From Veillonella sp. DNF00869 (GTDB lineage: Bacteria; Bacillota; Negativicutes; Veillonellales; Veillonellaceae), in contig NZ_KQ960771.1 of the NCBI RefSeq assembly GCF_001553345.1, forward strand, positions 1 through 64,000: a stretch of DNA of 64,000 nt. Direction: 5' to 3'. The notes beneath the pieces are model-generated. The model searched no databases and had not been told where the DNA came from. It saw nothing but the letters and a program-made list of their open reading frames with translations. Numbering within the stretch: the first letter of the stretch is position 1; every line of letters starts with the position of its first letter. The position numbers were made by a program, and so were the translations under genes. Below, piece by piece: positions 1 through 9,327 of the stretch.

Positions 1-34
1 ATAGGCCTGGGATCCCCAGTGAACCACTTTTAAA

Positions 35-97
35 GGAGCGAAGCACGCGCATAAGCAGGACTCATGATTTGAAGGAGTGAAACGACGCGCAAATCAT
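35..97. repeat. Paired GGAGYGAA-CGCGC repeats, the second in a hairpin
   Basis: Two similar segments lie in direct orientation. GGAGCGAAGCACGCGC is at 35-50 and GGAGTGAAACGACGCGC is at 74-90. The second sits inside a perfect 7-bp inverted repeat, ATGATTT (64-70) and AAATCAT (91-97), so it would form the loop of a hairpin. No ORF with a credible start or codon pattern crosses the segment. It resembles the dispersed palindromic elements of many bacterial genomes, but copies elsewhere in the genome cannot be seen here. Confidence 0.55.
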
Positions 98-110
98 AGA
101 GTATCGCTTA

Positions 111-168
111 GTTCCTAGCGTAAGGTTTTGTAGCTCTATAGGAGCTAACAAAACCCACAGCTAGGAAC
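111..168. repeat. Long three-tier palindrome (repeat element, copy 1)
   Basis: Three nested inverted repeats form one long stem. The outer arms are GTTCCTAGC (111-119) and GCTAGGAAC (160-168), the middle arms GGTTTTG (124-130) and CAAAACC (149-155), and the inner arms TAGCTC (131-136) and GAGCTA (142-147). The bulges between outer and middle arms read CGTAAG on the left and CCACAG on the right. The same two hexamers recur around the hairpin at 202-234. The conserved bulges with a changed stem sequence argue for a repeated structural element rather than chance. It lacks a T-tract, so it is not a simple terminator. Confidence 0.65.
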
Positions 169-171
169 AAA

Positions 172-248
172 AAGGACAAGGGATAAAAGTCCTTAACGTA
201 AGATTTTCTACGACCGAAGGGAGTAAAGAAAATCCACAGGGCAGAACA
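172..248. repeat. Palindromic repeat element, copy 2
   Basis: A small hairpin, AAGGAC (172-177) with GTCCTT (189-194), is followed by GATTTTCT (202-209) paired with AGAAAATC (227-234). The second hairpin is bordered by CGTAAG (197-202) and CCACAG (234-239), as in the palindrome at 111-168. Stem sequences differ between the two copies while the borders and geometry are kept. No gene is visible. Together with 35-168 this fills the first quarter kilobase of the window, left of the defence island. Confidence 0.55.
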
Positions 249-323
249 GGAAGTTGAAAATGACAAGGTTATATCCGCTTTGCCAGTTCTCTCTACTACA
301 CTAACTTTATATCCCCATAACAT

Positions 324-358
324 ATACAAACTATCTCATAATGAGGTAGTTTTTTGTA
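324..358 (+). terminator. Rho-independent terminator
   Basis: AACTATCTCA (329-338) pairs with TGAGGTAGTT (342-351) through one G-U pair and a 3-base loop, followed by a run of T. The flanks ATACAAA and TTTGTAT can extend the stem, so it may work in both directions. It would stop transcription entering the defence island from the left, so the island probably depends on its own promoter. Confidence 0.7.
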
Positions 359-363
359 TTTTT

Positions 364-404
364 TGTCCCATTATATACAAAAATGTCCCAGTTTGTAGTA
401 TAAT
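364..404 (+). promoter_or_regulatory. Putative island promoter with a direct repeat
   Basis: A perfect -10 TATAAT lies at 399-404, with TACAAA at 376-381 in the -35 position (17-bp spacing). Two copies of TGTCCCA, at 364-370 and 384-390, flank this -35, with starts exactly 20 bp apart (about two helical turns). That spacing fits a dimeric or tandem repressor site on one DNA face. The candidate regulator is unknown. The ietA product downstream carries a C-terminal helix-turn-helix-like segment, which makes autoregulation possible but unproven. Confidence 0.55.
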
Positions 405-445
405 ATAAACAATATAAATAATATAAATAATAGGAGGGGACGGTC

Positions 446-1504
446 ATGAAGAAAAAGAATATACTTAATTTAATAAAATACCATGTAGAGAAGAATGATA
501 GTGCCTTCAGAAATGAGAGCATTTCTATTGCTAGATATTTTGATAGTATTGGTGATCAGGATTTAGCAGAATATATATTAGGGTTACTATCTGAATTACC
601 TCAATTTAGCCCTCAAAATCTAGAGGTTAATAGTGAATTTTTAGAACAATTAGATACGACTAAATTAGAGCCTTTACATTTACCAATAGAAATTGTGAAT
701 GATATAAAAGGTATTATTAACGCAGTGGGGCATAATGTCGGAATAAATAAGTTTCTTTTTGAAGGTTATCCTGGTAGCGGTAAAACCGAGGCAGCTAAAC
801 AAGTGGCAAGATTATTAAATCGAAGTTTATATAGAGTAGATTTGGAAAGTTTGATTGATAGTAAATTAGGAAAAACTAATAAAAATATTATTCAAGTTTT
901 TGATGAAATCCACTCTCTTCCTAATGCTAGACAAGCGGTAATACTATTTGATGAGATTGATATTATTGCACTTGACCGAGTGAACTCTAACGATGTGAGA
1001 GAAATGGGAAGGGTTACCTCAACTATATTACGAGAGTTAGATAGATTATCTGATATTAACAAGGATATTATTTTAATTGCCACAACAAATTTATTCAATA
1101 ATTTTGATAAAGCTCTACTTAGACGCTTTGATGCTACTATAAACTTTAATCGATATACAAAAGAAGATTTAATAGAAATTAGTGAGTTTTATTTCTCTTC
1201 TTTTATTAAAAATTTTAAAGGGCTCACTAAAGATATTCGACTATTGCGTAAAATTTTAAAAGTAAGTGAAAAATTGCCATATCCGGGTGAACTCAAAAAT
1301 ATTATTAAAACATCTATCGCATTTAGTGATGTATCATCAGAATATGATTATTTAAAGCGGTTATATAATGCATTAATAGGAAAACTCGAACAAAAAGATA
1401 TCTCAGACTTACATCTGGAAGGATTTACAGTACGTGAAATTGAAAAATTGAAAGGAGAATCTAAAAGTACTGTATCTAGGAAACTACAAAAGGAGGTAGT
1501 ATAG
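446..1504 (+). CDS. ietA: AAA+ ATPase of an IetAS-type defence pair
   Basis: This 352-residue protein has one AAA+ module. Walker A (GYPGSGKT) is at residues 107-114 and Walker B (ILFDEID) around 166-172, followed by a sensor-like ATTN and an arginine-rich segment (LLRRFD). The last 35 residues look like a helix-turn-helix (TVREIEKLKGESKSTVSRKL). It is followed after one base by a subtilisin-like protease gene. That ATPase-protease pairing is the signature of IetAS, described as a plasmid toxin-antitoxin-like pair and later as an anti-phage system. AGGAGGGG precedes the ATG. Inference: the ATPase controls or delivers substrates to the protease. The HTH-like tail might bind the promoter repeats at 364-390. 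The gene is clearly richer in A+T than the housekeeping genes to its right, which suggests acquisition. Confidence 0.8.
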   Translation: MKKKNILNLIKYHVEKNDSAFRNESISIARYFDSIGDQDLAEYILGLLSELPQFSPQNLEVNSEFLEQLDTTKLEPLHLPIEIVNDIKGIINAVGHNVGINKFLFEGYPGSGKTEAAKQVARLLNRSLYRVDLESLIDSKLGKTNKNIIQVFDEIHSLPNARQAVILFDEIDIIALDRVNSNDVREMGRVTSTILRELDRLSDINKDIILIATTNLFNNFDKALLRRFDATINFNRYTKEDLIEISEFYFSSFIKNFKGLTKDIRLLRKILKVSEKLPYPGELKNIIKTSIAFSDVSSEYDYLKRLYNALIGKLEQKDISDLHLEGFTVREIEKLKGESKSTVSRKLQKEVV

Positions 1505-1505
1505 T

Positions 1506-3740
1506 GTGAATTATGTTCTTGAGTTAAAGAATAAACGATTTATACAAGCAGATAAGAAAAATAAAGGTGGCGGAATTACTATGAATAGTAAAGTAGATGT
1601 TACCGTTACGCATTTAGATACTTTGATAAAGCAATTGCGTTCTATCCAAGAGTTTTGGAAGAGAGAAAATAAACTATTTACAGGACTTTTAGTCAGTGTT
1701 CAGTATAATAAAATTGCGGCAAAAAGTAATCGTATTTCTGGATTATTTAAAGGGATAGATTCTAATGATGCTGTAGTAGGAGCCAAGTTTAATGATGATA
1801 AGTCTAAACATATTATTACGTATTTTTTAGAAGATGTAGACCTTACTAACAGCATTAAATTACTTTTACAAGTAAAAGAAGTTCTAATTGATATATATGA
1901 CGGGAAAATGAGTAAAAAAATATTTGATAATGCTGAAAAGGTGCACTCAAATATTTTTATAAAATATCCGATTAGTATGTCTGTATTTAAAAGTGTGCTG
2001 GCTGATGTTTCATATATTGAATCATTTGAAGTACAACAACCTAAGCTAGTCAAAAGCCAAAGTATTGTTACTTTATATGATGTAAAAAAAGATATCAAAG
2101 AATTGTTAGATGAAATAGGAATTGACCCTTTACATGTGACTATGTTAGATGATCAAACTATATATTTAACAGATATACAAGTACAAATTTTATTTGAAAA
2201 TGCGGCGTATTTGGTGGCAATGGCTACTTTTGATGTATCCCAATTACCACCAGATGAATTTATAGATACATATGAAAGTTATAGGGTTAGCATTCCAGAA
2301 CCAACAATTGAGCCAATAATAGGAGTCATCGATACATTATTTGATGAAAGGGTATATTTTTCTGAGTGGGTAGAATATCATGAGATGGTTTCTAGCGATA
2401 TCGAGAAATCATCACTTGACTATAATCATGGCACAGCGGTATCGTCTATTATTGTAGATGGTCCCAGATTAAATCCATGGTTAGATGATGGTTGTGGTCG
2501 GTTTAGGGTTCGTCATTTTGGCGTCGCTGTAGGAAAAAGTTTTTCATCATATACTATAATTAAAAATATAAAGAAAATTATAGCTAACAATAAAGATATA
2601 AAGGTTTGGAACATATCTTTAGGAAGTAGTTATGAAATTAATGATAACTTTATATCAGTGGAAGCAGCTACATTAGATAGGATTCAATTTGAAGAGGATG
2701 TTATTTTTGTGGTAGCAGGTACAAATAAATCTAGTGAAGATGTTACAAAAATAGGGGCACCAGCTGACTCTATTAATAGTGTCGTTGTAAATGCAGTTAC
2801 AAAGGAGGGCTTATCTACAGCCTATACAAGAAGAGGTCCTGTGTTATCTTTCTTCGCCAAACCTGATGTAAGTTATTATGGTGGAAGTAAAGAGGCTTAT
2901 ATTCAAGTGTGTGAACCCAATGGAGTTCAGAGCGTTGCGGGCACGTCGTATGCATCGCCGTGGATAGCTAGAAAACTATCTTACTTAATCGATATACTGG
3001 GCTTACAGAAGGAAGTAGCGAAAGCATTACTTATTGATTCCGCTCGAGGTTGGGAGGAGAATTTAGATCCTAATGTAATAGCTACTTATGGACATGGTAT
3101 TGTACCAATTCATATTAACGATATTATTCAAACTAAAGACGATGAGATTAAATTTTTGGTATCTGATATAAGTGAAAAGTGGAATACCTATAATTATCAC
3201 TTTCCAGTCCCTCTTAAAGATGATAAATATCCGTACATTGCGAAAGCGACTATGTGCTATTTTCCGTTATGTGATCGATTACAGGGCGTTGATTATACCA
3301 ATACGGAGCTTAATTTACATTTTGGAAGAATAGGTAATAATAAAAAAATTATAGATATAAAAGGTGATAAACAAAACTCAGATATTGTATTTGATGAGGG
3401 TATATCTTATCTATATGAGAAAGAAGCTAGAAAACAGTTTAGAAAATGGGATAATGTTAAATATATTTCTGAAAGCATCACAAAACGCATGAGAGCAAAG
3501 ACTTCCTATGAGTATAAAAACTGGGGTATGGAAATTAAGACGAACAATCGATTAGATCCTAAAGATGGAATTGGAGTACGATTTGGTGTTGTAGTGACAT
3601 TAAAAGAAATAAATGGAGTCAATCGTATAGATGAGTTCATTCGTAACTGTACACTAAACGGGTGGAATGTGAATAAAATAGATGTGAAGAATCGAGTTAA
3701 TATTCATCAGAAGATGAATGAAGAGATTGAATTTGAGTGA
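1506..3740 (+). CDS. ietS: Subtilisin-like serine protease of an IetAS-type defence pair
   Basis: This 744-residue S8 family peptidase has a complete catalytic triad: Asp276 (in VIDT), His308 (in NHGTA) and Ser481 (in GTSYASP). The first roughly 260 residues and the last 180 are not subtilase and I do not recognise them; they could sense a trigger or hold the ATPase. No signal peptide is seen, so action in the cytoplasm is likely. The GTG start at 1506 is chosen because AAAGGAGGT lies at ideal spacing; an ATG at 1581 with a weaker site is the alternative. The gene starts right after the ietA stop and its own stop is 29 bases before the next start, so the genes are probably co-transcribed. Proposed role: proteolysis leading to abortive infection when the ATPase detects phage (inference from the family). 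Confidence 0.8.
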   Translation: MNYVLELKNKRFIQADKKNKGGGITMNSKVDVTVTHLDTLIKQLRSIQEFWKRENKLFTGLLVSVQYNKIAAKSNRISGLFKGIDSNDAVVGAKFNDDKSKHIITYFLEDVDLTNSIKLLLQVKEVLIDIYDGKMSKKIFDNAEKVHSNIFIKYPISMSVFKSVLADVSYIESFEVQQPKLVKSQSIVTLYDVKKDIKELLDEIGIDPLHVTMLDDQTIYLTDIQVQILFENAAYLVAMATFDVSQLPPDEFIDTYESYRVSIPEPTIEPIIGVIDTLFDERVYFSEWVEYHEMVSSDIEKSSLDYNHGTAVSSIIVDGPRLNPWLDDGCGRFRVRHFGVAVGKSFSSYTIIKNIKKIIANNKDIKVWNISLGSSYEINDNFISVEAATLDRIQFEEDVIFVVAGTNKSSEDVTKIGAPADSINSVVVNAVTKEGLSTAYTRRGPVLSFFAKPDVSYYGGSKEAYIQVCEPNGVQSVAGTSYASPWIARKLSYLIDILGLQKEVAKALLIDSARGWEENLDPNVIATYGHGIVPIHINDIIQTKDDEIKFLVSDISEKWNTYNYHFPVPLKDDKYPYIAKATMCYFPLCDRLQGVDYTNTELNLHFGRIGNNKKIIDIKGDKQNSDIVFDEGISYLYEKEARKQFRKWDNVKYISESITKRMRAKTSYEYKNWGMEIKTNNRLDPKDGIGVRFGVVVTLKEINGVNRIDEFIRNCTLNGWNVNKIDVKNRVNIHQKMNEEIEFE

Positions 3741-3769
3741 GACGTATACGTTATTTTTTAGGAGAAAAT

Positions 3770-4729
3770 ATGATTTTTACAGAAGAGATGTTAAAGAATT
3801 ATGCACGACCTTTAAGTGAAACTGAGGAAACAATGTGTAAAAATGCTATTAGCATGGTTATGGATGCTTTAAAGGAATTAGGGTTTCATGCTAAAGATAA
3901 TATTATAAAAGCTTATGAAAATACCGCTTCTTTTGAAGTGAAAATGAGTAGAGAAGAAGAAGGATATGATGTGAAAATTTTTTTACAAGGATCTTACGCT
4001 AATAATACAAACGTTAGAGGGCATAGTGATGTAGATATTGCAGTCGTCCAAGAAGATAGATTTATACCATTATATCGACCAGGGGTATCTAGAGAAGATT
4101 ATGGTTTTTGGACGGTTAATCCTAATACTAAAGTTTTCAAAGATTTAGTTTTTGATTCTCTACGTAATAAATTTATTGATGATGTGGTTAGAAAAAATAA
4201 ATCTATTAAAATAAATGGGAATACATATAGAAAAGATACTGATGTTGTACCAGCAATGAGATATAGAGATTATTCTAAGGATGAAAGATTGGACCCTAAT
4301 AATTTTACAGGAGGAATACGGATAGATACTGACAATGGTGAAGTAATAATAAATTATCCGGAACAGCATATTAAAAATGGTATAGAGAAAAATAAAAGGA
4401 CTAAGCATTATTTTAAAAAGATGGTGAGAATAGGAAAAGAAATAAGATATCAAATGAATGATCTTGGATATAAATATGCATCTGATATTAGTTCCTTTGG
4501 TATTGAATCTTTGTTTTATAATGTACCAGACTATGTCTATCTTAGCAGTAAAGAATATAGGTATATATTTCAGATGGCTATAAATTATTTGTATTTTAAT
4601 AAGTCTAAAGTTGTAGAGTTTTATGAAATTAATGGTATAAAGGAACTATGTAAAAAATATTCTGAAGATGAAACAAAGTATTTAGGATTTATAGATGAGT
4701 TGAAAATGTATTATGAATATGAAGAATGA
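3770..4729 (+). CDS. CD-NTase, CBASS cyclic nucleotide synthase
   Basis: This 319-residue nucleotidyltransferase of the cGAS/DncV-like type makes the second messenger of CBASS anti-phage defence. The nucleotide-binding GSY is at residues 74-76, the first metal ligands Asp87 and Asp89 are in HSDVDIAVV, and the third carboxylate (about Asp158) is in DTDVVPAMRY. The N-terminal stretch around PLSETEE is the usual helix preceding the core. An upstream GTG at 3737 overlaps the ietS stop, but the ATG at 3770 has a better site (AGGAGA, 7-base spacing). The next gene overlaps its 3' end and encodes a plausible effector. No Cap2/Cap3 ubiquitin-like genes follow, so this would be a short two-gene CBASS. 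The nucleotide product cannot be told from the sequence. Confidence 0.85.
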   Translation: MIFTEEMLKNYARPLSETEETMCKNAISMVMDALKELGFHAKDNIIKAYENTASFEVKMSREEEGYDVKIFLQGSYANNTNVRGHSDVDIAVVQEDRFIPLYRPGVSREDYGFWTVNPNTKVFKDLVFDSLRNKFIDDVVRKNKSIKINGNTYRKDTDVVPAMRYRDYSKDERLDPNNFTGGIRIDTDNGEVIINYPEQHIKNGIEKNKRTKHYFKKMVRIGKEIRYQMNDLGYKYASDISSFGIESLFYNVPDYVYLSSKEYRYIFQMAINYLYFNKSKVVEFYEINGIKELCKKYSEDETKYLGFIDELKMYYEYEE

Positions 4730-5282
4730 AATAAAACACCTAACAAAGTTAGCAAGTGCTGTTGTGATTATATTATTTTCCATATTATCTTATTTCAATG
4801 AACTTTATTTTGCTAAAGAATATTGGGAAACTTTAAAAGATTCCTTGGCATATACAATTATAATAATGGGAATATATGAAAAGTATCTTTGGAGATATGA
4901 CCCTTTTATAAAACTACCCAAGTTGAAAGAAAACTATTCAGGCATAATAAGTTACAATTATGAAAATGAGATAAGAGAAAAAGATATTAAAATTAATATT
5001 AAACAATCTCTTTTTTTTACCTATATAAATGTACAAACGGATGAGATGCATAGTGCAACGATTACTAGTGATATAATAGAAGAAAATGGTCAATATGTAT
5101 TATATTACACATATATAACAAATCCTGATAGTAAATATAGTGATACTAATCCCAGTCAGAGAGGAACATGTAGGTTGTTAATTGATAATGTTAATGAGAT
5201 TATCGGAACGTATTGGACAAATAGAAAAACAATCGGCGATTTAAGACTTAAGTCAGAAAAAAATAGCTTAAATAGTTATTAG
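4713..5282 (+). CDS. Cap15-like membrane effector of CBASS
   Basis: This 189-residue protein has two predicted membrane helices (about residues 10-30 and 38-58) and a soluble, beta-strand-rich C-terminal half (from about 70), with typical short strands such as YSGIISYNY, LYYTYIT and GTCRLLIDN. That layout matches Cap15, in which a small beta-barrel binds a cyclic dinucleotide and the membrane part then oligomerises to damage the inner membrane. The start overlaps the CD-NTase gene by 17 bases in another frame, with no clear ribosome site, which suggests translational coupling. That coupling supports its assignment as the partner effector. Sequence recognition is by architecture only, so a different two-helix membrane effector is possible. 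Confidence 0.65.
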   Translation: MNMKNEIKHLTKLASAVVIILFSILSYFNELYFAKEYWETLKDSLAYTIIIMGIYEKYLWRYDPFIKLPKLKENYSGIISYNYENEIREKDIKINIKQSLFFTYINVQTDEMHSATITSDIIEENGQYVLYYTYITNPDSKYSDTNPSQRGTCRLLIDNVNEIIGTYWTNRKTIGDLRLKSEKNSLNSY

Positions 5283-6146
<864 letters not shown>

Positions 6147-6165
6147 TATATTCAAGGAGGAAAAT

Positions 6166-6942
6166 ATGATAACACCGTATTATCATAAAGAAAGCTCTAT
6201 ATTAATTTGTGAAAACACATTTTCTTTTTTAGAAAAAATGAAAGATAATAGTATCGATATGATTTTTGCGGATCCACCATATTTTTTAAGTAATGATGGT
6301 ATTTCAAATTCTGGTGGACATGTTGTATCAGTTAATAAAGGTGATTGGGATAAAATCAACTCTTTAGAAGATAAGCATCATTTTAATCGTACTTGGATTA
6401 GAATGTGTAAAAGAATCCTAAAGCCTAATGGTACCATATGGATTTCTGGAACGTATCATAATATCTATTCTGTAGGTATGGCCTTAGAGCAAGAAGGTTA
6501 TAAAATTTTAAATAACATTACTTGGCAAAAAACAAATCCAGCTCCTAACCTATCCTGTCGATATTTTACACATTCTACTGAAACTTTATTATGGGCACGT
6601 AAAAATGATAAAAGAGCAAGACATTACTATAATTATGAGCTGATGAAGTCAATTAATTCAGGTAAACAAATGAAAGATGTATGGACAGGGCCATTGACAA
6701 AACTAGCTGAAAAATGGGCAGGAAAACATCCAACGCAAAAACCAGAGTATTTATTGGAAAGAATTATTTTGGCGAGCACAAAAGAGGGGGACTATATTTT
6801 AGATCCTTTTGTGGGTAGTGGCACTACTGGAGTAGTAGCAAAGCGTTTAGGTCGTCGATTCATTGGAATAGATGCAGAAAAAGAGTACTTAGATATAGCA
6901 ATAAGAAGAATTGAGCATGAAGGAGAGAAAACGTGGTCTTAA
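6166..6942 (+). CDS. dpnA: Second DNA adenine methyltransferase, DpnA type
   Basis: This 258-residue methyltransferase has DPPY in the N-terminal part ([11 protein letters not shown]) and the AdoMet-binding [10 protein letters not shown] near the C terminus, the beta-group order. In the DpnII system the equivalent enzyme also methylates single-stranded GATC DNA, which protects incoming DNA during transformation. That role is relevant here because a type IV pilus cluster lies 12 kb away. An ATG at 6136 overlaps dpnM, but the ATG at 6166 has AAGGAGG at the right distance and is preferred. The 3' end overlaps the endonuclease gene by 10 bases. Confidence 0.88.
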   Translation: MITPYYHKESSILICENTFSFLEKMKDNSIDMIFADPPYFLSNDGISNSGGHVVSVNKGDWDKINSLEDKHHFNRTWIRMCKRILKPNGTIWISGTYHNIYSVGMALEQEGYKILNNITWQKTNPAPNLSCRYFTHSTETLLWARKNDKRARHYYNYELMKSINSGKQMKDVWTGPLTKLAEKWAGKHPTQKPEYLLERIILASTKEGDYILDPFVGSGTTGVVAKRLGRRFIGIDAEKEYLDIAIRRIEHEGEKTWS

Positions 6943-7796
6943 GAAACTTTGATGAATGGTTAAATACCATGACGGATTCAGTAGCAAGTTGGACATATTA
7001 TACAGATTTTGAAAAAGTGTATGAAAATGTCAATGATATTAAAATTCCATTATGCCTTTTGAATAGCTTAATAGGAAGTAAGAATATAAAACAAGATTTT
7101 TTAAAGTTATATAATGAGTATCCAGAAGTATTGCGCGCTGTGCCTATTATTATTGCTAAAAGACTTAAAGACATCGTTGTTGTAAAAGATCCAGAAAAAG
7201 ATTTCTATTTTGACTTTAGAAAACATGATTATACACCTGAGGAATATTCTTTATTTATGGAGAAAACGGGAATATATGATTTACTAGAACATCATTTAGT
7301 TGCAAGTCTATTGGACTATGTAACTGGTGTAGAAGTAGGTATGGATACGAATGGACGTAAAAACAGAACTGGTCACTCAATGGAAGCTATTGTTCAGCAA
7401 TACCTAGAGCAAGAAGGATATGTTATGGGAGAGACTATGTTTAAAGAAATCTATCAAAATGAAATTGAAGAACGCTTTAACGTTGACTTATCCGCTATTA
7501 CTAATGAAGGAACAACTCAGAAACGATTTGATTATGTAATTAAATGTAATACAACAATATATTTAATTGAAGTTAACTTTTATGCTACGGGCGGGTCTAA
7601 GTTAAACGAAACAGCAAGATCGTACAAAATGATTACAGAAGAAACTAAGAATATTCCTAATGTAGAGTTTATGTGGTTTACCGATGGAAAAGGTTGGCAT
7701 AAAGCTAAAAATAACTTACGGGAAACATTTGAGGTATTGCCTAACTTATATAATATTAATGATCTATCAAATGGGGTATTAAAAAATATTATTTAA
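6933..7796 (+). CDS. dpnII: Type II restriction endonuclease, DpnII family (GATC)
   Basis: This 287-residue protein starts with FDEWLNTM, like the FxxWLxxM start of DpnII/MboI enzymes. It has an RFDYVI...[25 protein letters not shown] core (about residues 203-235) in which Asp, Glu and Lys can form the PD-(D/E)xK active site. The family cuts unmethylated GATC. The GTG start is supported by AAGGAGAG 6 bases upstream and the overlap with dpnA. No terminator hairpin is visible between its stop and the next gene (7841), so some transcription may run on. This is the last gene of the AT-rich island. Confidence 0.88.
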   Translation: MVLRNFDEWLNTMTDSVASWTYYTDFEKVYENVNDIKIPLCLLNSLIGSKNIKQDFLKLYNEYPEVLRAVPIIIAKRLKDIVVVKDPEKDFYFDFRKHDYTPEEYSLFMEKTGIYDLLEHHLVASLLDYVTGVEVGMDTNGRKNRTGHSMEAIVQQYLEQEGYVMGETMFKEIYQNEIEERFNVDLSAITNEGTTQKRFDYVIKCNTTIYLIEVNFYATGGSKLNETARSYKMITEETKNIPNVEFMWFTDGKGWHKAKNNLRETFEVLPNLYNINDLSNGVLKNII

Positions 7797-7840
7797 TATA
7801 TTAGGAGTATATCCTTCTTTCCCCTACAGAGAGGACCACT

Positions 7841-8721
7841 ATGGAACAACTTTCTCCTAATCAATATAACAAACAAAACACTGATACAGATCAAGACGTA
7901 ATTCACACTTCTCATCCTACTATTACAGGCAAAAGTGATGATATTATTTTTCCACGTCCAGATATATATCTAGTAGAGGTTGAATTTAGCAATTCCAGAG
8001 AAATAGGTACTTTCATTTGTGAAAATATGGATGTATGGGAGGGAGACTTTGTCTATGTAACTGGTCCGATACAAGACAAAATTGGAACAGTACGGGAGGT
8101 GGACTATTTTTGCAAGATACGTCCTTCTAAATATGAACGGGTGGTAGCAAAAGTTGATACATCCTTATATGGTGAATTTTCTCCCATAGAACACTTATGG
8201 ATAACGTTTCAACGTAATAGCATTGAAAAAGACAAAATGCGCCTTTGGTTTCTATCACCTTTGTCTGATGGGCCTTGTGTGAGTAGTAATGATATGCTGC
8301 CTTTTCCATTACGCAATTTAAGTCAATTTCCTATTTCTTCTATTCGTGCAGAGCGTGGGGAAGGCTATTATGAAGAACATCGTGTGGCATATCTCTCTAT
8401 TGATAAGGGAGAGGGTTATGCCATTGTACAAGGTTCTGAATACTATGAGATTACTTTCGCCTATGAAGATGAACAAATCAAAACGATTGCATGTAATTGC
8501 TATTGTGAGGCCATTGCAAGCATGAATATGCTGTATTACTACAGTTGCAGGACTTAGTGGCTGATTGGGCAGTAAACTTTGACGAGAATTACCCTAAACA
8601 GGAATACTTTGCAGCGATTGATAAAACGGTAGCTTGGAATATGAGTATTAGTCGTAGACAGAAAGAAATCATTAGATTAACAGAAGATTCCTATGAGGGA
8701 CTTATTATATATGAAGATTAA
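7841..8721 (+). pseudogene. SWIM zinc-finger protein gene broken by a -1 frameshift
   Basis: The uninterrupted frame gives 238 residues and ends at 8557 just after CNCYC, the first half of a SWIM zinc motif (CxC...CxH). Shifting by -1 between about 8509 and 8515 restores the second half, CKHEYAVL, and another 60 or so residues to a stop at 8719-8721, ending just before the ribosome site of nudF. The complete protein would be about 293 residues. The first half (DIYLVEVEFSNSREIGTFICENMDVWEGDFVYV) resembles a small beta-rich module. No slippery heptamer is visible, so a single-base deletion or a sequence error is more likely than programmed frameshifting. SWIM domains bind DNA or protein; a specific function is unknown. 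Confidence 0.8.
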
Positions 8722-8730
8722 GGAGGACCC

Positions 8731-9255
8731 ATGCAAGAACGTAAACTTTCATCGGAAATGAAATTCGATGGTAAATTGATTAAGGTAACTTATGATGTAG
8801 CAGAGGTCAATGGCAAGGAAGCTTGGCGTGAGGTGGTACATCATCCAGGGGCAAGTGCAGTGGTAGCCATTGATGAAGACAATCGCATTATTATGGAAAA
8901 ACAGTTCCGCTATGCATTGAACGATTATTTATTGGAAATTCCTGCGGGTAAATTAGATGCTGGTGAAGATCCTTTGGTATGTGCTAAACGTGAGCTAGAA
9001 GAAGAAACAGGTATTGTAGCTTCGGAATGGATTAGTCTTGGAACTATTGCAACATCTCCTGGTTTTTGTAATGAAGTCATTCATTTGTATGTGGCAAAAG
9101 GACTTTCCAAAGGGGAAATCCATTGGGATGAAGATGAATATGTGGAAGTTGAGCGATATACGTTCGACGAATTGCTACAACGCATTAAGGAAGAGAAAAT
9201 CAAAGATAGTAAATCTTTATCCGCGTTGTTATTAGCTATGCCGTATTTGAAATAA
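8731..9255 (+). CDS. nudF: ADP-ribose pyrophosphatase (Nudix hydrolase)
   Basis: This 174-residue Nudix hydrolase has the full Nudix box from about residue 72 (G-x5-E-x7-REL-x-EE-x-G-I, in GKLDAGEDPL and RELEEETGI). The N-terminal part (KFDGKLIKVTYDVAEVNG) is typical of ADP-ribose pyrophosphatases, which hydrolyse ADP-ribose to AMP and ribose 5-phosphate. AGGAGG precedes the ATG by 6 bases. It is followed by deoB, another ribose-phosphate enzyme, which fits nucleotide and pentose salvage. Confidence 0.88.
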   Translation: MQERKLSSEMKFDGKLIKVTYDVAEVNGKEAWREVVHHPGASAVVAIDEDNRIIMEKQFRYALNDYLLEIPAGKLDAGEDPLVCAKRELEEETGIVASEWISLGTIATSPGFCNEVIHLYVAKGLSKGEIHWDEDEYVEVERYTFDELLQRIKEEKIKDSKSLSALLLAMPYLK

Positions 9256-9262
9256 CGAAAGA

Positions 9263-9290
9263 ATGCCTAAGAGTCTAACTTCCTAGGCAT
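9263..9290 (+). terminator. Hairpin between nudF and deoB
   Basis: ATGCCTA (9263-9269) pairs with TAGGCAT (9284-9290). The following sequence AGATTGTTTA is not a real T-tract, so termination is weak at best. It may be an RNA processing or attenuation hairpin. Confidence 0.35.
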
Positions 9291-9327
9291 AGATTGTTTA
9301 CGAGTGTTTAACAAAGAGGAGGTCTCT

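Noticed and set aside
35..239. CRISPR array
   Set aside because: The repeats are irregular, not evenly spaced and have variable stems; no cas genes are present in the window.
1..330. tRNA/rRNA or attachment site at the left border of the island
   Set aside because: No tRNA-like cloverleaf, and no direct repeat shared with the right border (7797-7840) could be seen.
108..522. Minus-strand ORFs over the repeat region and ietA start (108-329 and 331-522)
   Set aside because: They cover palindromes, the terminator and the promoter, have no ribosome site and have low-complexity hydrophobic products.
8506..8515. Programmed -1 frameshift in the SWIM gene
   Set aside because: No X-XXY-YYZ heptamer or downstream pseudoknot is visible, so a plain deletion or sequence error is more likely.
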